Source: V1-33 sp964523105 (GTDB taxonomy: Bacteria; Verrucomicrobiota; Verrucomicrobiia; Verrucomicrobiales; V1-33). Taken from it: a stretch of 64,000 bases of DNA. Positions 7,868 to 17,500 of the stretch are shown here, one piece after another. Each line of letters opens with the position of its first letter. Position 1 is the first letter of the stretch. The translations under genes and the position numbers were made by a program. The notes below the pieces were generated by a model, which searched no databases, had not been told where the DNA came from, and saw only the letters and a program-made list of their open reading frames with translations. The stretch is taken from positions 133,609 to 197,608 of the forward strand of contig CAZFZN010000009.1 in assembly GCA_964523105.1 (NCBI GenBank). The letters are read 5' to 3'.

Positions 7868-9283
7868 ATGACCGCCACTGTGACCCGCGATCTCCTCCGC
7901 CATCTGCCATCCGTGGAAAAACTGCTCCAGTCCGTCTCCGGCGGGGCCGTCCTGCCGCGTGAACTGACCGCCCATCTGGTGCGGGCCGAGGTCGCCCTGA
8001 TGCGCGAGGAGGCGGTGGGCGGAAAGGAGCCGCCGCCGTTCGACACGGCGGTGCAGCGGGTGCAGCGGAAACTGGACAGTTTCGCACGCAGCCGCATCCA
8101 GCCGGTCATCAACGGCACCGGCGTGATGATTCACACCAATCTCGGGCGCGCGCCGCTCTCCCCGGCGGTGGCCGACAGCATCCGCGCCGTCGCCTGTCAG
8201 TACAACAACCTCGAACTGGACCTCGACACCGGCGAACGCGGCAAACGCGGCCGCTTCGCCGAGACGGCGCTGGCGGTCCTCACCGGTGCAGAGGCGGCCA
8301 CCGTGACGAACAACTGCGCCGCCGCGCTGGTGCTGATGCTGCGGCACCTCGCCGGCGGGGATCGCCGCGAGGTCATCATTTCGCGCGGCCAGCTGGTGGA
8401 AATCGGCGGCGGCTTCCGCGTGCCGGAAATCATGGAAACCAGCGGCGCGGTGCTGCGGGAAATCGGCACGACCAACAAAGTCACGCTCGCCGACTATCGC
8501 AAAGCGATCGGGCCGCACACGGCCATGATTCTTCGCGTCCACCGCTCCAATTTTTACATGGAGGGATTCGTCGCCGAGCCTGACACTGCGGAGCTGGCCG
8601 CCCTTGCCCGCCAGTACGGCGTGCCGTTCGCCGAGGATCTGGGCAGTGGCGCCATGGTGAATACGGATGAACTGGCGCCCATCGAGCACGAGCCGAAAGT
8701 CCAGGAACTGCTCGCGCAGGGGGTGGACCTCGTGTGTTTCAGCGGGGACAAACTCTTCGGCGGCCCGCAGGCCGGCATCCTGTGCGGACGCGCGGGTATG
8801 ATTGCCGGCATCAAACGCGATCCCATGTTCCGCGCGCTGCGGTGCGACAAACTCATCCTCGCCGCGCTTCAGGAAACCGTGCTGGAGTACCTCCGCCATG
8901 CGCAGGGCGAAGGGATGAGGCCGGACGAGGCGCCACTGCCGCTGCTGGAAATGCTCCGCCAGCCCTGCGAGACCCAGCGGGCGCGCGCGGCGGCCCTGGT
9001 GCAGGCTCTCGCCGGAGTTCCGGTGACCGCCGCCGTGGGAGAAGGCACCGCACGCTGCGGCGGCGGCACCATGCCGCGCAGCAGCCTGCCAAGTGTGACG
9101 CTGGATCTGCGGCCCGCGGCGCACAGCCTGCCCGAATTCGCCCGCCGGTTGCGTCAGGGACAGCCGCCCGTCGCGGGGTATGTGGAGAACAATTTGCTGC
9201 GGCTCGACCTGCGCACCGTTTTTCCGGACCAGGACGCTGCGCTGGCCGCCGCCATCCGTTCCGCCGCAGCGGCGGAATTGTAA
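7868..9283 (+). CDS. selA: L-seryl-tRNA(Sec) selenium transferase
   Basis: 471 residues from the ATG at 7868; the frame is open further upstream but without family sequence. It is a cytoplasmic PLP enzyme that converts seryl-tRNA(Sec) to selenocysteyl-tRNA(Sec) using selenophosphate. The N-terminal LPSVEKLL segment, the VINGTGVMIHTNLGRAPL motif and the PLP-lysine motif FSGDKLFGGPQAG are all present; the lysine falls at residue 295, the same number as in the E. coli enzyme. Presence of selA implies the host makes selenoproteins. No selB, selD or tRNA-Sec gene is in this window. A TauE/SafE-type permease starts 23 bases downstream. A structured leader lies upstream. Confidence 0.95.
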   Translation: MTATVTRDLLRHLPSVEKLLQSVSGGAVLPRELTAHLVRAEVALMREEAVGGKEPPPFDTAVQRVQRKLDSFARSRIQPVINGTGVMIHTNLGRAPLSPAVADSIRAVACQYNNLELDLDTGERGKRGRFAETALAVLTGAEAATVTNNCAAALVLMLRHLAGGDRREVIISRGQLVEIGGGFRVPEIMETSGAVLREIGTTNKVTLADYRKAIGPHTAMILRVHRSNFYMEGFVAEPDTAELAALARQYGVPFAEDLGSGAMVNTDELAPIEHEPKVQELLAQGVDLVCFSGDKLFGGPQAGILCGRAGMIAGIKRDPMFRALRCDKLILAALQETVLEYLRHAQGEGMRPDEAPLPLLEMLRQPCETQRARAAALVQALAGVPVTAAVGEGTARCGGGTMPRSSLPSVTLDLRPAAHSLPEFARRLRQGQPPVAGYVENNLLRLDLRTVFPDQDAALAAAIRSAAAAEL

Positions 9284-9306
9284 CCGCCGGAAATTTCTGC
9301 CGCTGC

Positions 9307-10059
9307 GTGGACTTCCCCGATTTCACAACGGCCCAGTGGCTGCTCGCCGTGCTCGCAGGCTTCTGCTCCGGCATCGGCAAGGCCGGCATGGCGGGGCTGG
9401 GCATGCTGTGCGTGGTCATCATGGCGCAACTCATCCCGGGGCGGGCCAGCAGCGGCGCGGTGCTGCCGCTGCTCATCTTCGCCGACGTCATGGCTGCGCT
9501 GCTGTTTCGTCAGGAAATCCTCTGGCCTCACATCCGCCGGCTCGCGCTGCCGGTTTTTGCCGGCATCCTCGCGGGCTGCGCGGTGCTGCGGTTTTTGCCG
9601 GACGCCGCCTTTCAGCCCGTGATCGGCTGGATGGTGCTGGGGCTCATCGCGCTGCAGGTGCTGCGGCATGCCCGCCCGCAGCTCACTGCGGACCTGCCGC
9701 ACTCCACCGGCTTTCTCTGGGCCGCGGGCACGCTGACGGGCGCGTCCACCATGATCGCCAATGCCGCCGGCCCGGTGGCGACGATTTATCTGCTGATGGT
9801 GGGGCTCAGGAAAAAAGAGTTCATCGCCACCATGGCATGGCTGTTTCTGTTTGTGAATCTGACCAAGGTTCCGTTCAGCTTCGCGCTCGGGCTCATCAGC
9901 GTGGAATCGCTCTCACTGAATCTGGTGCTGCTGCCCGCGGTGGCGGCGGGGCTGCTGGCGGGGCGCAAGCTCGTCGAGCGGCTCCCCCAGGCGCCGTTCA
10001 CATGGCTGGTGCTCGGCCTCGCCGCGGCGAGTGCGGTGAAACTGATCTGGTTTGCCTGA
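9307..10059 (+). CDS. TauE/SafE family anion permease
   Basis: 250 residues from a GTG at 9307; no ATG fits and upstream in-frame sequence overlaps the end of selA, so this start is the best guess. About eight hydrophobic segments fill the protein, with a GIGKAGMAGLGML motif in the first helix pair and a second half-repeat starting GTLTGASTMIANAAGP, typical of TauE/SafE (DUF81) exporters of sulfite or organosulfonates. The length is normal for the family. It follows selA by 23 bases and is probably cotranscribed, which raises the possibility that it moves a selenium or sulfur oxyanion; that is inference only. Confidence 0.85.
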   Translation: MDFPDFTTAQWLLAVLAGFCSGIGKAGMAGLGMLCVVIMAQLIPGRASSGAVLPLLIFADVMAALLFRQEILWPHIRRLALPVFAGILAGCAVLRFLPDAAFQPVIGWMVLGLIALQVLRHARPQLTADLPHSTGFLWAAGTLTGASTMIANAAGPVATIYLLMVGLRKKEFIATMAWLFLFVNLTKVPFSFALGLISVESLSLNLVLLPAVAAGLLAGRKLVERLPQAPFTWLVLGLAAASAVKLIWFA

Positions 10060-10102
10060 GCCCGGCATCGCGGGATTGCCGGCAGGTCCCGCCGGGAGCA
10101 GC

Positions 10103-13100
10103 ATGCCCGCCGTTATGCGCCCTCACTTCACCGCCGCTCTGCTGTGTTTGCTGACATGCTCCGCCCGGAGCGGCACCCTCACAGGTTATGTGCGGGACCA
10201 GTGCTGGTTCTCGCAGCATCAGACCAATCCCCCGGGAACGGGCTACTACGAATACGGAGTCAATGCCACCGGCGCGGGCCTGACAACTCCAGGCGGCTTC
10301 GCCTCCACCGATGTATTCGGTGCTTTCACCATGCCGAATCTGCCCGCGGGCGCCTACACCGTCGCGTCCTGGGGCGTCTGGTGGCGGCCGGCGTTCGCCT
10401 TCAACGTGCCGGTGCCGGCCAGCGGCACGGCGCCCGCCGCGGACCTGAGGCTGAAGGCCGCCATGTTCGGCTATCCCGCGTTCTGGGACGACACCGGCTG
10501 GTATGAATTCGGTCAGACATTCACCGCCACGGGGCCGGTGCATATGATTTACCTGCGCGCTCCCTACAGCACCTCCTACACGCTCAGCATTCGTCAGGAC
10601 GGCCCCGGCGGCGCGAGGATTCCGGGGTCGCGGGACCGCACGTTCAACGGCGGCGATCAGCGGCTGGTTTACGGCTGGGGCGAAATGCCCACTGTCGCGG
10701 GCGCGACTTACTATGCCCGCATTCGCACCGCATCGCCGGCCACCGGCGGAGTGATCATGCAAATGGACCCGCGTCCTGACTTTTCCGATCCGATGCCCGG
10801 CGGCATGCTGCACCTCGGCAACAGCGGAGGCGTCACCGCTTATCCCGACCGCGATCTGGGACTGGTCATCATGTGCGACGACGACGGACTGCTGACCAAT
10901 CTGAACGCGCGCGAGAGCGGCGGTCAGCGGCTCGGCGGCACCAGCGCGGGTCAGAGTTTCGTGGCCCGCGGCACCGGCCTCATCGCCGCCTCGGCATGGC
11001 TCGCCGATCCCTCCGCCCCGTCCTATAATGTCAGGGTGCTGCAAAACGGTCCGGGCGGCCCGCAGACCGGCGGCACCAAAACCGGCCGGCCGGCGCGCCT
11101 CACGGCGGATCCGGAGATGACTGTCACATGGGCCCCGGGCGAGTGTCCGCTCGTTCCGGGTCAGACTTACTACCTGGAAATCACCAAAGCAGGCGGCGGC
11201 ACGTTCAGTCAGGTTTATACGAACAGTTCCGATCCCTTCGCCTTCGGCACCGCATTCCAGAACGGTGTCGCTCAGCCATCGCTCGACCTCGCGGGGCGCC
11301 TCATGGAAGAGGAAAGCCCCGGCGCGGCGACCCGGCCGGCAGTGCGCTTCACCGCGGATCCCGCGGTGAGTGAGGCCGACCGCGGCACAGACTCGCTGGC
11401 GGTGCGGTGGACCACCGCCATTCCCTCGGACAGCCTCGTGGAGTACGCCGTGGAGGCTCCGCCATATACACATTCGGTGCATCTTCCCGCGCTCACCACC
11501 AGCCACGCGGTGACGCTTCCAGGGCTCCCCTCACACACGCTCGTGCACTATCGCGCGAGTTCCTCCGCCGCGGGAAACCGGCCGGGGATTTTCCGCGATC
11601 AGGTCATCTGCACGCGCCCTGCGGCGGTCAATTTGCTGACCAATCCCGGATTTGAAACCGGTGCCGGCACGAGCCCGCGGCCGCTCAGCGGCTGGTCGGC
11701 GGCCGGCAGTCTCGATCTCAAGGTCTCCGACGGCGACTGGTTCGCCGGCATTCCGCCGCACAGCGGCAACTCCCTCGCCCAGGGCGCCGTGAACGGCTCG
11801 TCCTCGGATGCAGCGCTCTACCAGCGCGTCACGGGCACAGTGCCGGGCCGGCGCTACACGTTCAGCGCGTGGGTCACCACATGGATGCGCGAGAACGACA
11901 CCTTCAAGTACGACGTGTGGCAGGACCGCGGCCGGACCAGCGTCATGCGCCTCGGCATCGATCCGAACGGCGGCACCGATCCCGCGGCCGCCGGCATTCA
12001 GTGGACACCGCGCATGTTCAGCCATCTGCGCTGGACGAATTTCGCCGTCAGCGCCGCCGCAACCGGCGGGGCCATGACCGTTTTTGTCAGTATGAAAGGC
12101 GACGGCGGCCAGTGGCATCTTTACGGGCTGGACGATGCCGTACTGACCGCGGAGGGACCGGAGCCCCTGCCCGGTCCGGTTCTCGTGGTGGCGGACACCG
12201 CGGCCGGCACGCTGCGGGTGACATTCGATGCCGCGGTGAACGCCGCGCAGGCGGCCAACCCGGCGAACTATCTCATCACCTCACCCAATGGCGGCGCACT
12301 CACGGTTCAGAATGCAGTCGCGGTGGATGCCTTCACCGTCATCCTAACCACGTCGGCGCAGGCGGCGGGAGTCGATTATGCCGTCGAGGTGCGAAACCTC
12401 AGCGGTCCCTCGACGCCGCGGCCGCCGCCGTTCTCCAACGGCACGCAGCCGGTTCGTGTGCCGCACACGCTCGTCGCACTCGATGCGGCAACGCTGTGGA
12501 AATACGATCAGTCCGGCACGGACCGCGGTACTGCATGGCGCGAAAATTCCTTCAATGACGGCACATGGCAATCGGGACCCGCGCTGCTGGCGCAGGAAAC
12601 CGCGGCGCTCCCGGAACCGGTCCGCACCCCGTTGTCCGTTGCCGCCAACCGCTTCACTTATTATTTCCGGCACCGCTTCAACGGCATGGCCGGGGTCGCT
12701 TCCGCTCCGCTGCGCATTCGTCACGTCGTGGATGACGGGGTCGCGTTCTATCTGAATGGACAGCCGCTGCACGCTCACGGGGTGACGCTGCCGCTCGACT
12801 ACCTGAGTGCCGCCGGCCGCACGGTGGACAACGCCGTTTACGAAGGTCCGTTCGACCTGCCGGATTCTCCGTTGCTGCCGGCCGGGAATGTCCTCGCGGC
12901 CGAGGTTCATCAGGTCAGCGGGAGCAGCAGCGACATCGTCTTCGGCGCCGTGTTGGAGGCGCTGGTTCTTCCCTCACAACTCTTTCCGCGGGAGGAGCTG
13001 AACATCGTGCCGCAGCCGGGAGGCGTGCAGCTGTTCTGGAATGCGCCGGGCACCGTGCTGCAGCGCTCGGACCGCACCTCCGGCGGATGGCAGGATGTCC

Positions 13101-13168
13101 CCGGCGCCACTTCCCCGTGGCTGGTGCCGGTCTCGCCCCCGCGCGAATTCTTCCGCCTGCGCCGATAA
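10103..13168 (+). CDS. Large secreted multidomain protein, unknown function
   Basis: 1021 residues from the ATG at 10103, preceded by GGGAG with 4-5 bases spacing; an alternative ATG is at 10115. A Sec signal peptide is followed by a carboxypeptidase-regulatory-like beta domain (residues about 24-110), repeated disordered-looking beta segments, a fibronectin-III-like part (about 410-500), a carbohydrate-binding-like jelly roll starting NPGFETG (about 513-690), an SbsA-type Ig domain (about 695-770), and a segment with DDGVAFYLNGQPL (about 875-960) that also occurs in the CotH protein at 32005. No catalytic motif is recognised. A surface or extracellular role in binding polysaccharide is plausible. 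It is convergent with the C11 peptidase gene, only 13 bases apart. Confidence 0.75.
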   Translation: MPAVMRPHFTAALLCLLTCSARSGTLTGYVRDQCWFSQHQTNPPGTGYYEYGVNATGAGLTTPGGFASTDVFGAFTMPNLPAGAYTVASWGVWWRPAFAFNVPVPASGTAPAADLRLKAAMFGYPAFWDDTGWYEFGQTFTATGPVHMIYLRAPYSTSYTLSIRQDGPGGARIPGSRDRTFNGGDQRLVYGWGEMPTVAGATYYARIRTASPATGGVIMQMDPRPDFSDPMPGGMLHLGNSGGVTAYPDRDLGLVIMCDDDGLLTNLNARESGGQRLGGTSAGQSFVARGTGLIAASAWLADPSAPSYNVRVLQNGPGGPQTGGTKTGRPARLTADPEMTVTWAPGECPLVPGQTYYLEITKAGGGTFSQVYTNSSDPFAFGTAFQNGVAQPSLDLAGRLMEEESPGAATRPAVRFTADPAVSEADRGTDSLAVRWTTAIPSDSLVEYAVEAPPYTHSVHLPALTTSHAVTLPGLPSHTLVHYRASSSAAGNRPGIFRDQVICTRPAAVNLLTNPGFETGAGTSPRPLSGWSAAGSLDLKVSDGDWFAGIPPHSGNSLAQGAVNGSSSDAALYQRVTGTVPGRRYTFSAWVTTWMRENDTFKYDVWQDRGRTSVMRLGIDPNGGTDPAAAGIQWTPRMFSHLRWTNFAVSAAATGGAMTVFVSMKGDGGQWHLYGLDDAVLTAEGPEPLPGPVLVVADTAAGTLRVTFDAAVNAAQAANPANYLITSPNGGALTVQNAVAVDAFTVILTTSAQAAGVDYAVEVRNLSGPSTPRPPPFSNGTQPVRVPHTLVALDAATLWKYDQSGTDRGTAWRENSFNDGTWQSGPALLAQETAALPEPVRTPLSVAANRFTYYFRHRFNGMAGVASAPLRIRHVVDDGVAFYLNGQPLHAHGVTLPLDYLSAAGRTVDNAVYEGPFDLPDSPLLPAGNVLAAEVHQVSGSSSDIVFGAVLEALVLPSQLFPREELNIVPQPGGVQLFWNAPGTVLQRSDRTSGGWQDVPGATSPWLVPVSPPREFFRLRR

Positions 13169-13181
13169 CCGAAGCACGCGG

Positions 13182-14504
13182 TCACTTCATGGCACGCGCT
13201 TTGAGAAAGTCCGCCCAGCCGCCTTTGCCGAAGTCGAGCCGCCGATAGAGCGGCGAAACCTCACGGCCGGCCGGCAGGTAAATAGACAGGCCCCGGGAAT
13301 TCCGCACCAGCCGGTGGACGGCGTGATTCGCGAACACACAGTCCTCCACGGCACGTTGCACCGCTCTCGCAGCGGCGGCGGCAGGTGGATACTCGACGGC
13401 CAATTTTCCGGCGAAATCATGGAGGTCCACGTAATCCTCGTGATCGTAACCCTGACTGTCAAAACGCGCACTGGCCACAGCGCGGCGGGCTTTGCCGTCC
13501 GGCTTGTTCCATGCTTTGGCGAGCAGTGTGCCGAGCGCATGGGCCGCCCGGCCCACCCGGGGCAGCGCAGCGAGTGTGAAGGCGGACTGCGTCACCGGCT
13601 CTTCCCTGCTGTAAGAGGCCACGAACTCGTGCGCGATGACGGACGTTAGGGCCTTTCCGTCCATGCCCGGACTGGCGGCGAGTTTCGCCAGGATGCGGTC
13701 GTAAGGCCAGCCGTTGCCAGGTTCGATCTCCTGGGACCCGCAATAGACGGTGCCTGACTTCTGCACCTGCAGTCCGGTTTCCACCATGCTCATGAGGCAG
13801 GCATCCATGCCGATCACGTCGAAGGGGCGGCCGGCTTTCTTAACAACGGCGGTAAAGACGTTCTTCATTTCCACACTGTCGAGAAAATCCTGCGCGTCGT
13901 CGTCGAAGGCGATGGCGCGGCGCTGTCCTTTCACGACCCGGGTCTGAAAGGCCGTGAGGAAAAACGGACTTCGGGTCCGTTTGCGCCCGTGCCGGCTGCG
14001 TTTCACAAAGGCCGCGGGCCGCGGCGTTCCTGCGGGCAGCACCGCGCGGCGGCGCGCTCCGGCCACAACAGCCGGAGAGGCGGCGGGCACGGGGTTGAGT
14101 CCGCGGCGGCGCGACTCCTCATAAATGTCCGTATCATCCCAGCCGCTGCCGTGATTCCAGAGGACCGCCATGGTGCGTTTGGCGGGGTAGTTCTTCAGGC
14201 CCCATTCAAGAAAGTCCTTCAGCACCGCCGGATCGCCGGTGTTAATGCGGCCCATCTTCTGCACCACGTCGTCGCTGATCTTCGTGCCTTTGCGCACCCG
14301 GTAGCGGCGGGCCTGCTGACCGGCTTTGGCCGTATCTCGCTGCACGATGATGTGCAGCTTGTCGCTGGAGCCGACCTTCTTCATTTCAGTCAGGTCCTTG
14401 CCGCCAAAAGAGTCGAGATCATTGTCGCCGGCCATGTAGATGAGCAGCGTCCAATCGGCGGGCGGGGCGGCAGTGGGCTTCTTTGATTTGGCGGATGTTT
14501 TCAT
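13182..14504 (-). CDS. Clostripain-family (C11) cysteine peptidase
   Basis: 440 residues. The core motifs of family C11 (clan CD, caspase fold) are present: WTLLIYMAGDNDLD near residues 18-31, the catalytic His in LWNHGSGW (His118) and the catalytic Cys in GMDACLMS (Cys236). Between them residues 131-192 are an Arg/Pro-rich insert with no predicted fold. In clostripain a linker in the same place is cut out autocatalytically after Arg, leaving two chains, so self-processing is plausible here. No signal peptide is visible, so it probably acts in the cytoplasm. It is the last gene of the minus-strand CHAT/SIR2/STAND operon, 43 bases after the STAND gene, and may be the effector protease of that module. 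Confidence 0.85.
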   Translation of the reverse strand: MKTSAKSKKPTAAPPADWTLLIYMAGDNDLDSFGGKDLTEMKKVGSSDKLHIIVQRDTAKAGQQARRYRVRKGTKISDDVVQKMGRINTGDPAVLKDFLEWGLKNYPAKRTMAVLWNHGSGWDDTDIYEESRRRGLNPVPAASPAVVAGARRRAVLPAGTPRPAAFVKRSRHGRKRTRSPFFLTAFQTRVVKGQRRAIAFDDDAQDFLDSVEMKNVFTAVVKKAGRPFDVIGMDACLMSMVETGLQVQKSGTVYCGSQEIEPGNGWPYDRILAKLAASPGMDGKALTSVIAHEFVASYSREEPVTQSAFTLAALPRVGRAAHALGTLLAKAWNKPDGKARRAVASARFDSQGYDHEDYVDLHDFAGKLAVEYPPAAAAARAVQRAVEDCVFANHAVHRLVRNSRGLSIYLPAGREVSPLYRRLDFGKGGWADFLKARAMK

Positions 14505-14547
14505 GGCTTGTGAAGGATGCAGCAGGGTTGTCAGGGTTAGGTAAAAT

Positions 14548-17500
14548 TCATTCCGCCATCGCGCCGGCCTCCGGCCGGGGAAGCGCCCGGTCCGCGGCCT
14601 CCCGGGCCTGGCGGATGCGCTCCTGCAGCGCGGCGTCGGTCAAACCTGCGGCCTGGAGGGCGGTGTCCGCCCGGGCGGGTTCCTTCTCGTCCAGCATGAC
14701 CGTCGCGAGCTTGCGCATGGCTTCCGTTTCCAGGGACCGGATCCTGTCCGCAGCGGCCGCAGTCGCATTGCCCTTCGCGTAATGGAAGGCGGCCATGATC
14801 GCGCCATAATCGATGGCGGCGCGGGGAGAATTTGTCAGGGCGGAGGCGTAGAGGGCCAGGGCTTCCGGATCGGCGGGGTTGAGTTCCAGCGCGTCCCGCA
14901 GCGCCGCGATGCCGCCGGTATCGCGGCAGGCGAGACGCCATGCCTCAAGCGATTCGCCGGGCGCGGAGAATGGATGGGGGCCGGTGGAGCCTTCGCGATC
15001 CAGGAGCCATGCCACGACTTTTCTGAGCGATTTGTCCTCCTGCGGGTAGCGATTCCAAAGGAACTCCGCGGGTGAAACGAAGCCCGCGACCGGCTGAGGG
15101 GCGTTGGCCTGCGGGGCCGCGGAGGAGCGCATCACGGCGAAGAGCGTGTCCGGCGCGGCGAGGAAGGAGGCCAGTTCCGCGAACGCGACCCGTTCCTCCG
15201 AACGCGTCTCGAACGACCACGGCGCGAGATCGGAGAGGGCGATACGACCGGGTTCGAACTGCAGCGCCAGCACACTGGAGCCAGGGACAAAGCGGAGGCT
15301 GGTAATGCGGGGATCCTCGCCCGCGCCGCCGCTGGAGGCGTGACTCCACGGCAGCCGCGGCAGCATCACGGCGCGTGCGGCTTCGAGGTGCCAGGCAACG
15401 ATTTCCGCACGGTCGAGCACGGCGAGCCACTGTCCGTCATCGCTGAGCGCGGCGAGTTCGAACTGATCACAGCCTTCGAGCGTGCGGGTGCCTTCCCGTT
15501 CCCAGCCGCCGGCGGTGCGCCGGAATGCATGCATCACGAGGTTCCTGCCGGCGTCGAGTGTCAGTGTCAGGCGCCGGCCTTCATCGTGAAGTCCACAGGC
15601 CACCGGTCCTGACACTTCAGCCGCATCCAGCAATTCGACGGGCGGAGTCCCGGCGTCGAACAATGGCTGCACGCGAAGGGCGCCGGTGTCCTGCTCCGGA
15701 TTTTCCCTCTGCAATAAAAGCCCGTGAGCCGTGCTGAAGGGACCGCGTCCTGCCGGCCGCCACGGCGGGGGTGTCTGTGCAGAGCCAAGCGGCAGGGTGT
15801 AAACCATCAGTTCCAGCGAATCCTCATTCTCGAAAGTGCAGGCGAGGGAGCTGCCATCCGCGCCGATTCCTCCCCGAAGGTCGTCATCATCGGCGGGAAT
15901 GCCGAAGCCCTCCGGTGCCGCGAACAGCGCGGTGCGGCTGCCGGTTTCCATGTCCCATACGCCGACCTGCTCGAGGTCCCGTCCTCCTTCCTCTGCACTG
16001 AGCACGGCGAGGAGCCAGCGATCTGCGGAGAGGCTCACGGGCTGCCATTCCGCGGGAAGTTTCACGGACTTCTCCGCCGGCACTCCGCTGCGCAGAGGCA
16101 GCGGCCTGACCCGGATGCCGTCACTTTCCAAATGCAGGATCAGAGCGTTTTCGCCCTCCGGGGGAAGTGATGCCATTCTGTCAGGGCCGCCGCAGGAGAG
16201 CCATTGCGGGCGCAGGCGCTTCACAGGCCGCGGCGCCCATTCGCTGAATTCCCCGTCGCTGGTGATGCGGCGGATCACGGGCGGCAGACCTTCCGCCCCT
16301 TCAGGTGTCAGGAATGTCGTCCACCTGGTGCGGGCCGGTCCGGCGGTCGCTGGCTCACCTCCGGCGGCGAGCGTTTTCATGCTGTCGGCTCTGGCCAGGC
16401 GGAACTGGTCGGTGCCCAGTGCCTGAGTGAGATCGCGCAGGGTGCTGGAACCCGTGGCGGAGGCGACCTCAAGGAGCCAGCGCCCGGTGTTGTCCAGTTG
16501 ATCGGTGGCGGAATTCTGCACTGCCAGTTGATCGACGTAGGCGCGAATGGGATCGGGATCGGAATAACGCAGCGGCCGGCGGGGCGGATTGGCCGCGGTC
16601 TGCACGGGGGTGGACGGAGATTCCGGCGCAAAGGGCCGGGAAAAGAGCTGCCAGTCGGTCACCAGATAATACTGTGCCGCGGAGCCGTCAGGGTTGTAGG
16701 CACCCGGAAAGGCCGATGTCTGGGGGACGAGCATCAGACTGCTGTCAGGGGAAAACGCGGCGGTGCGGGTGAATGCGCGGGCAGTGTGCGGATGCGGCGG
16801 CGGCGCGAGTTCGGTCCATGATCTCTCCGCCAGCCGGGTTTTCAGATTCGATGACCAGTCATCGAGGCCCTTCACTTTGGCACCGCCCATTCCGGAGCAG
16901 GCAAGCCAGAATCCGTCAGGACTGAAAGCCGCACCGGTGCTGATTCCCGCCTCCGCGGGCACCAGAGCGCCGGTCGCGGCGTCGTAAAGCAGGCAGCTCT
17001 TGCTGACGGGGATGACAGCGAGCGTGCTGTCTGCGGGATGAAATGCGAACGCGAAGAAGCCGCTGCCGGCGGAGCGCCGCGGTTCACCCCGGGCCGCGGG
17101 CGGTGTGAGCCGTGCACCGGTGTCGAGGTTCACCAAATGAATGCGGTCGGATTTTTCATACAGAGCGAGCCATTTGCCGCGGGGGCTGAATTGCATGTCC
17201 ACGACCTCCGGCGGCAGCCCGTCGATGGACTTTCGCTCGCCCTTCGCCTCCCCGGCCTGCATGATCCAGAGCGTGGAGGGACCAGTGGAGCCGGCCGCAT
17301 TCCGCGGACCGCTTTGCTTGTAGTACTGCTCCTGAGCCGGCTCGTTGGGGTATCGCCGGGGAGGCACGAAAGCTGCGAGCAGCTGGCCGTTCCGGCCAAG
17401 GGCGAAGCGGGCATGCTTCAAATCGGAATACAGCGGAAGAATCGCCCCCCGCTCCCACGGGCGTGCGGCATCCACCACTTCGATCTGGTCCGCCGGCACT

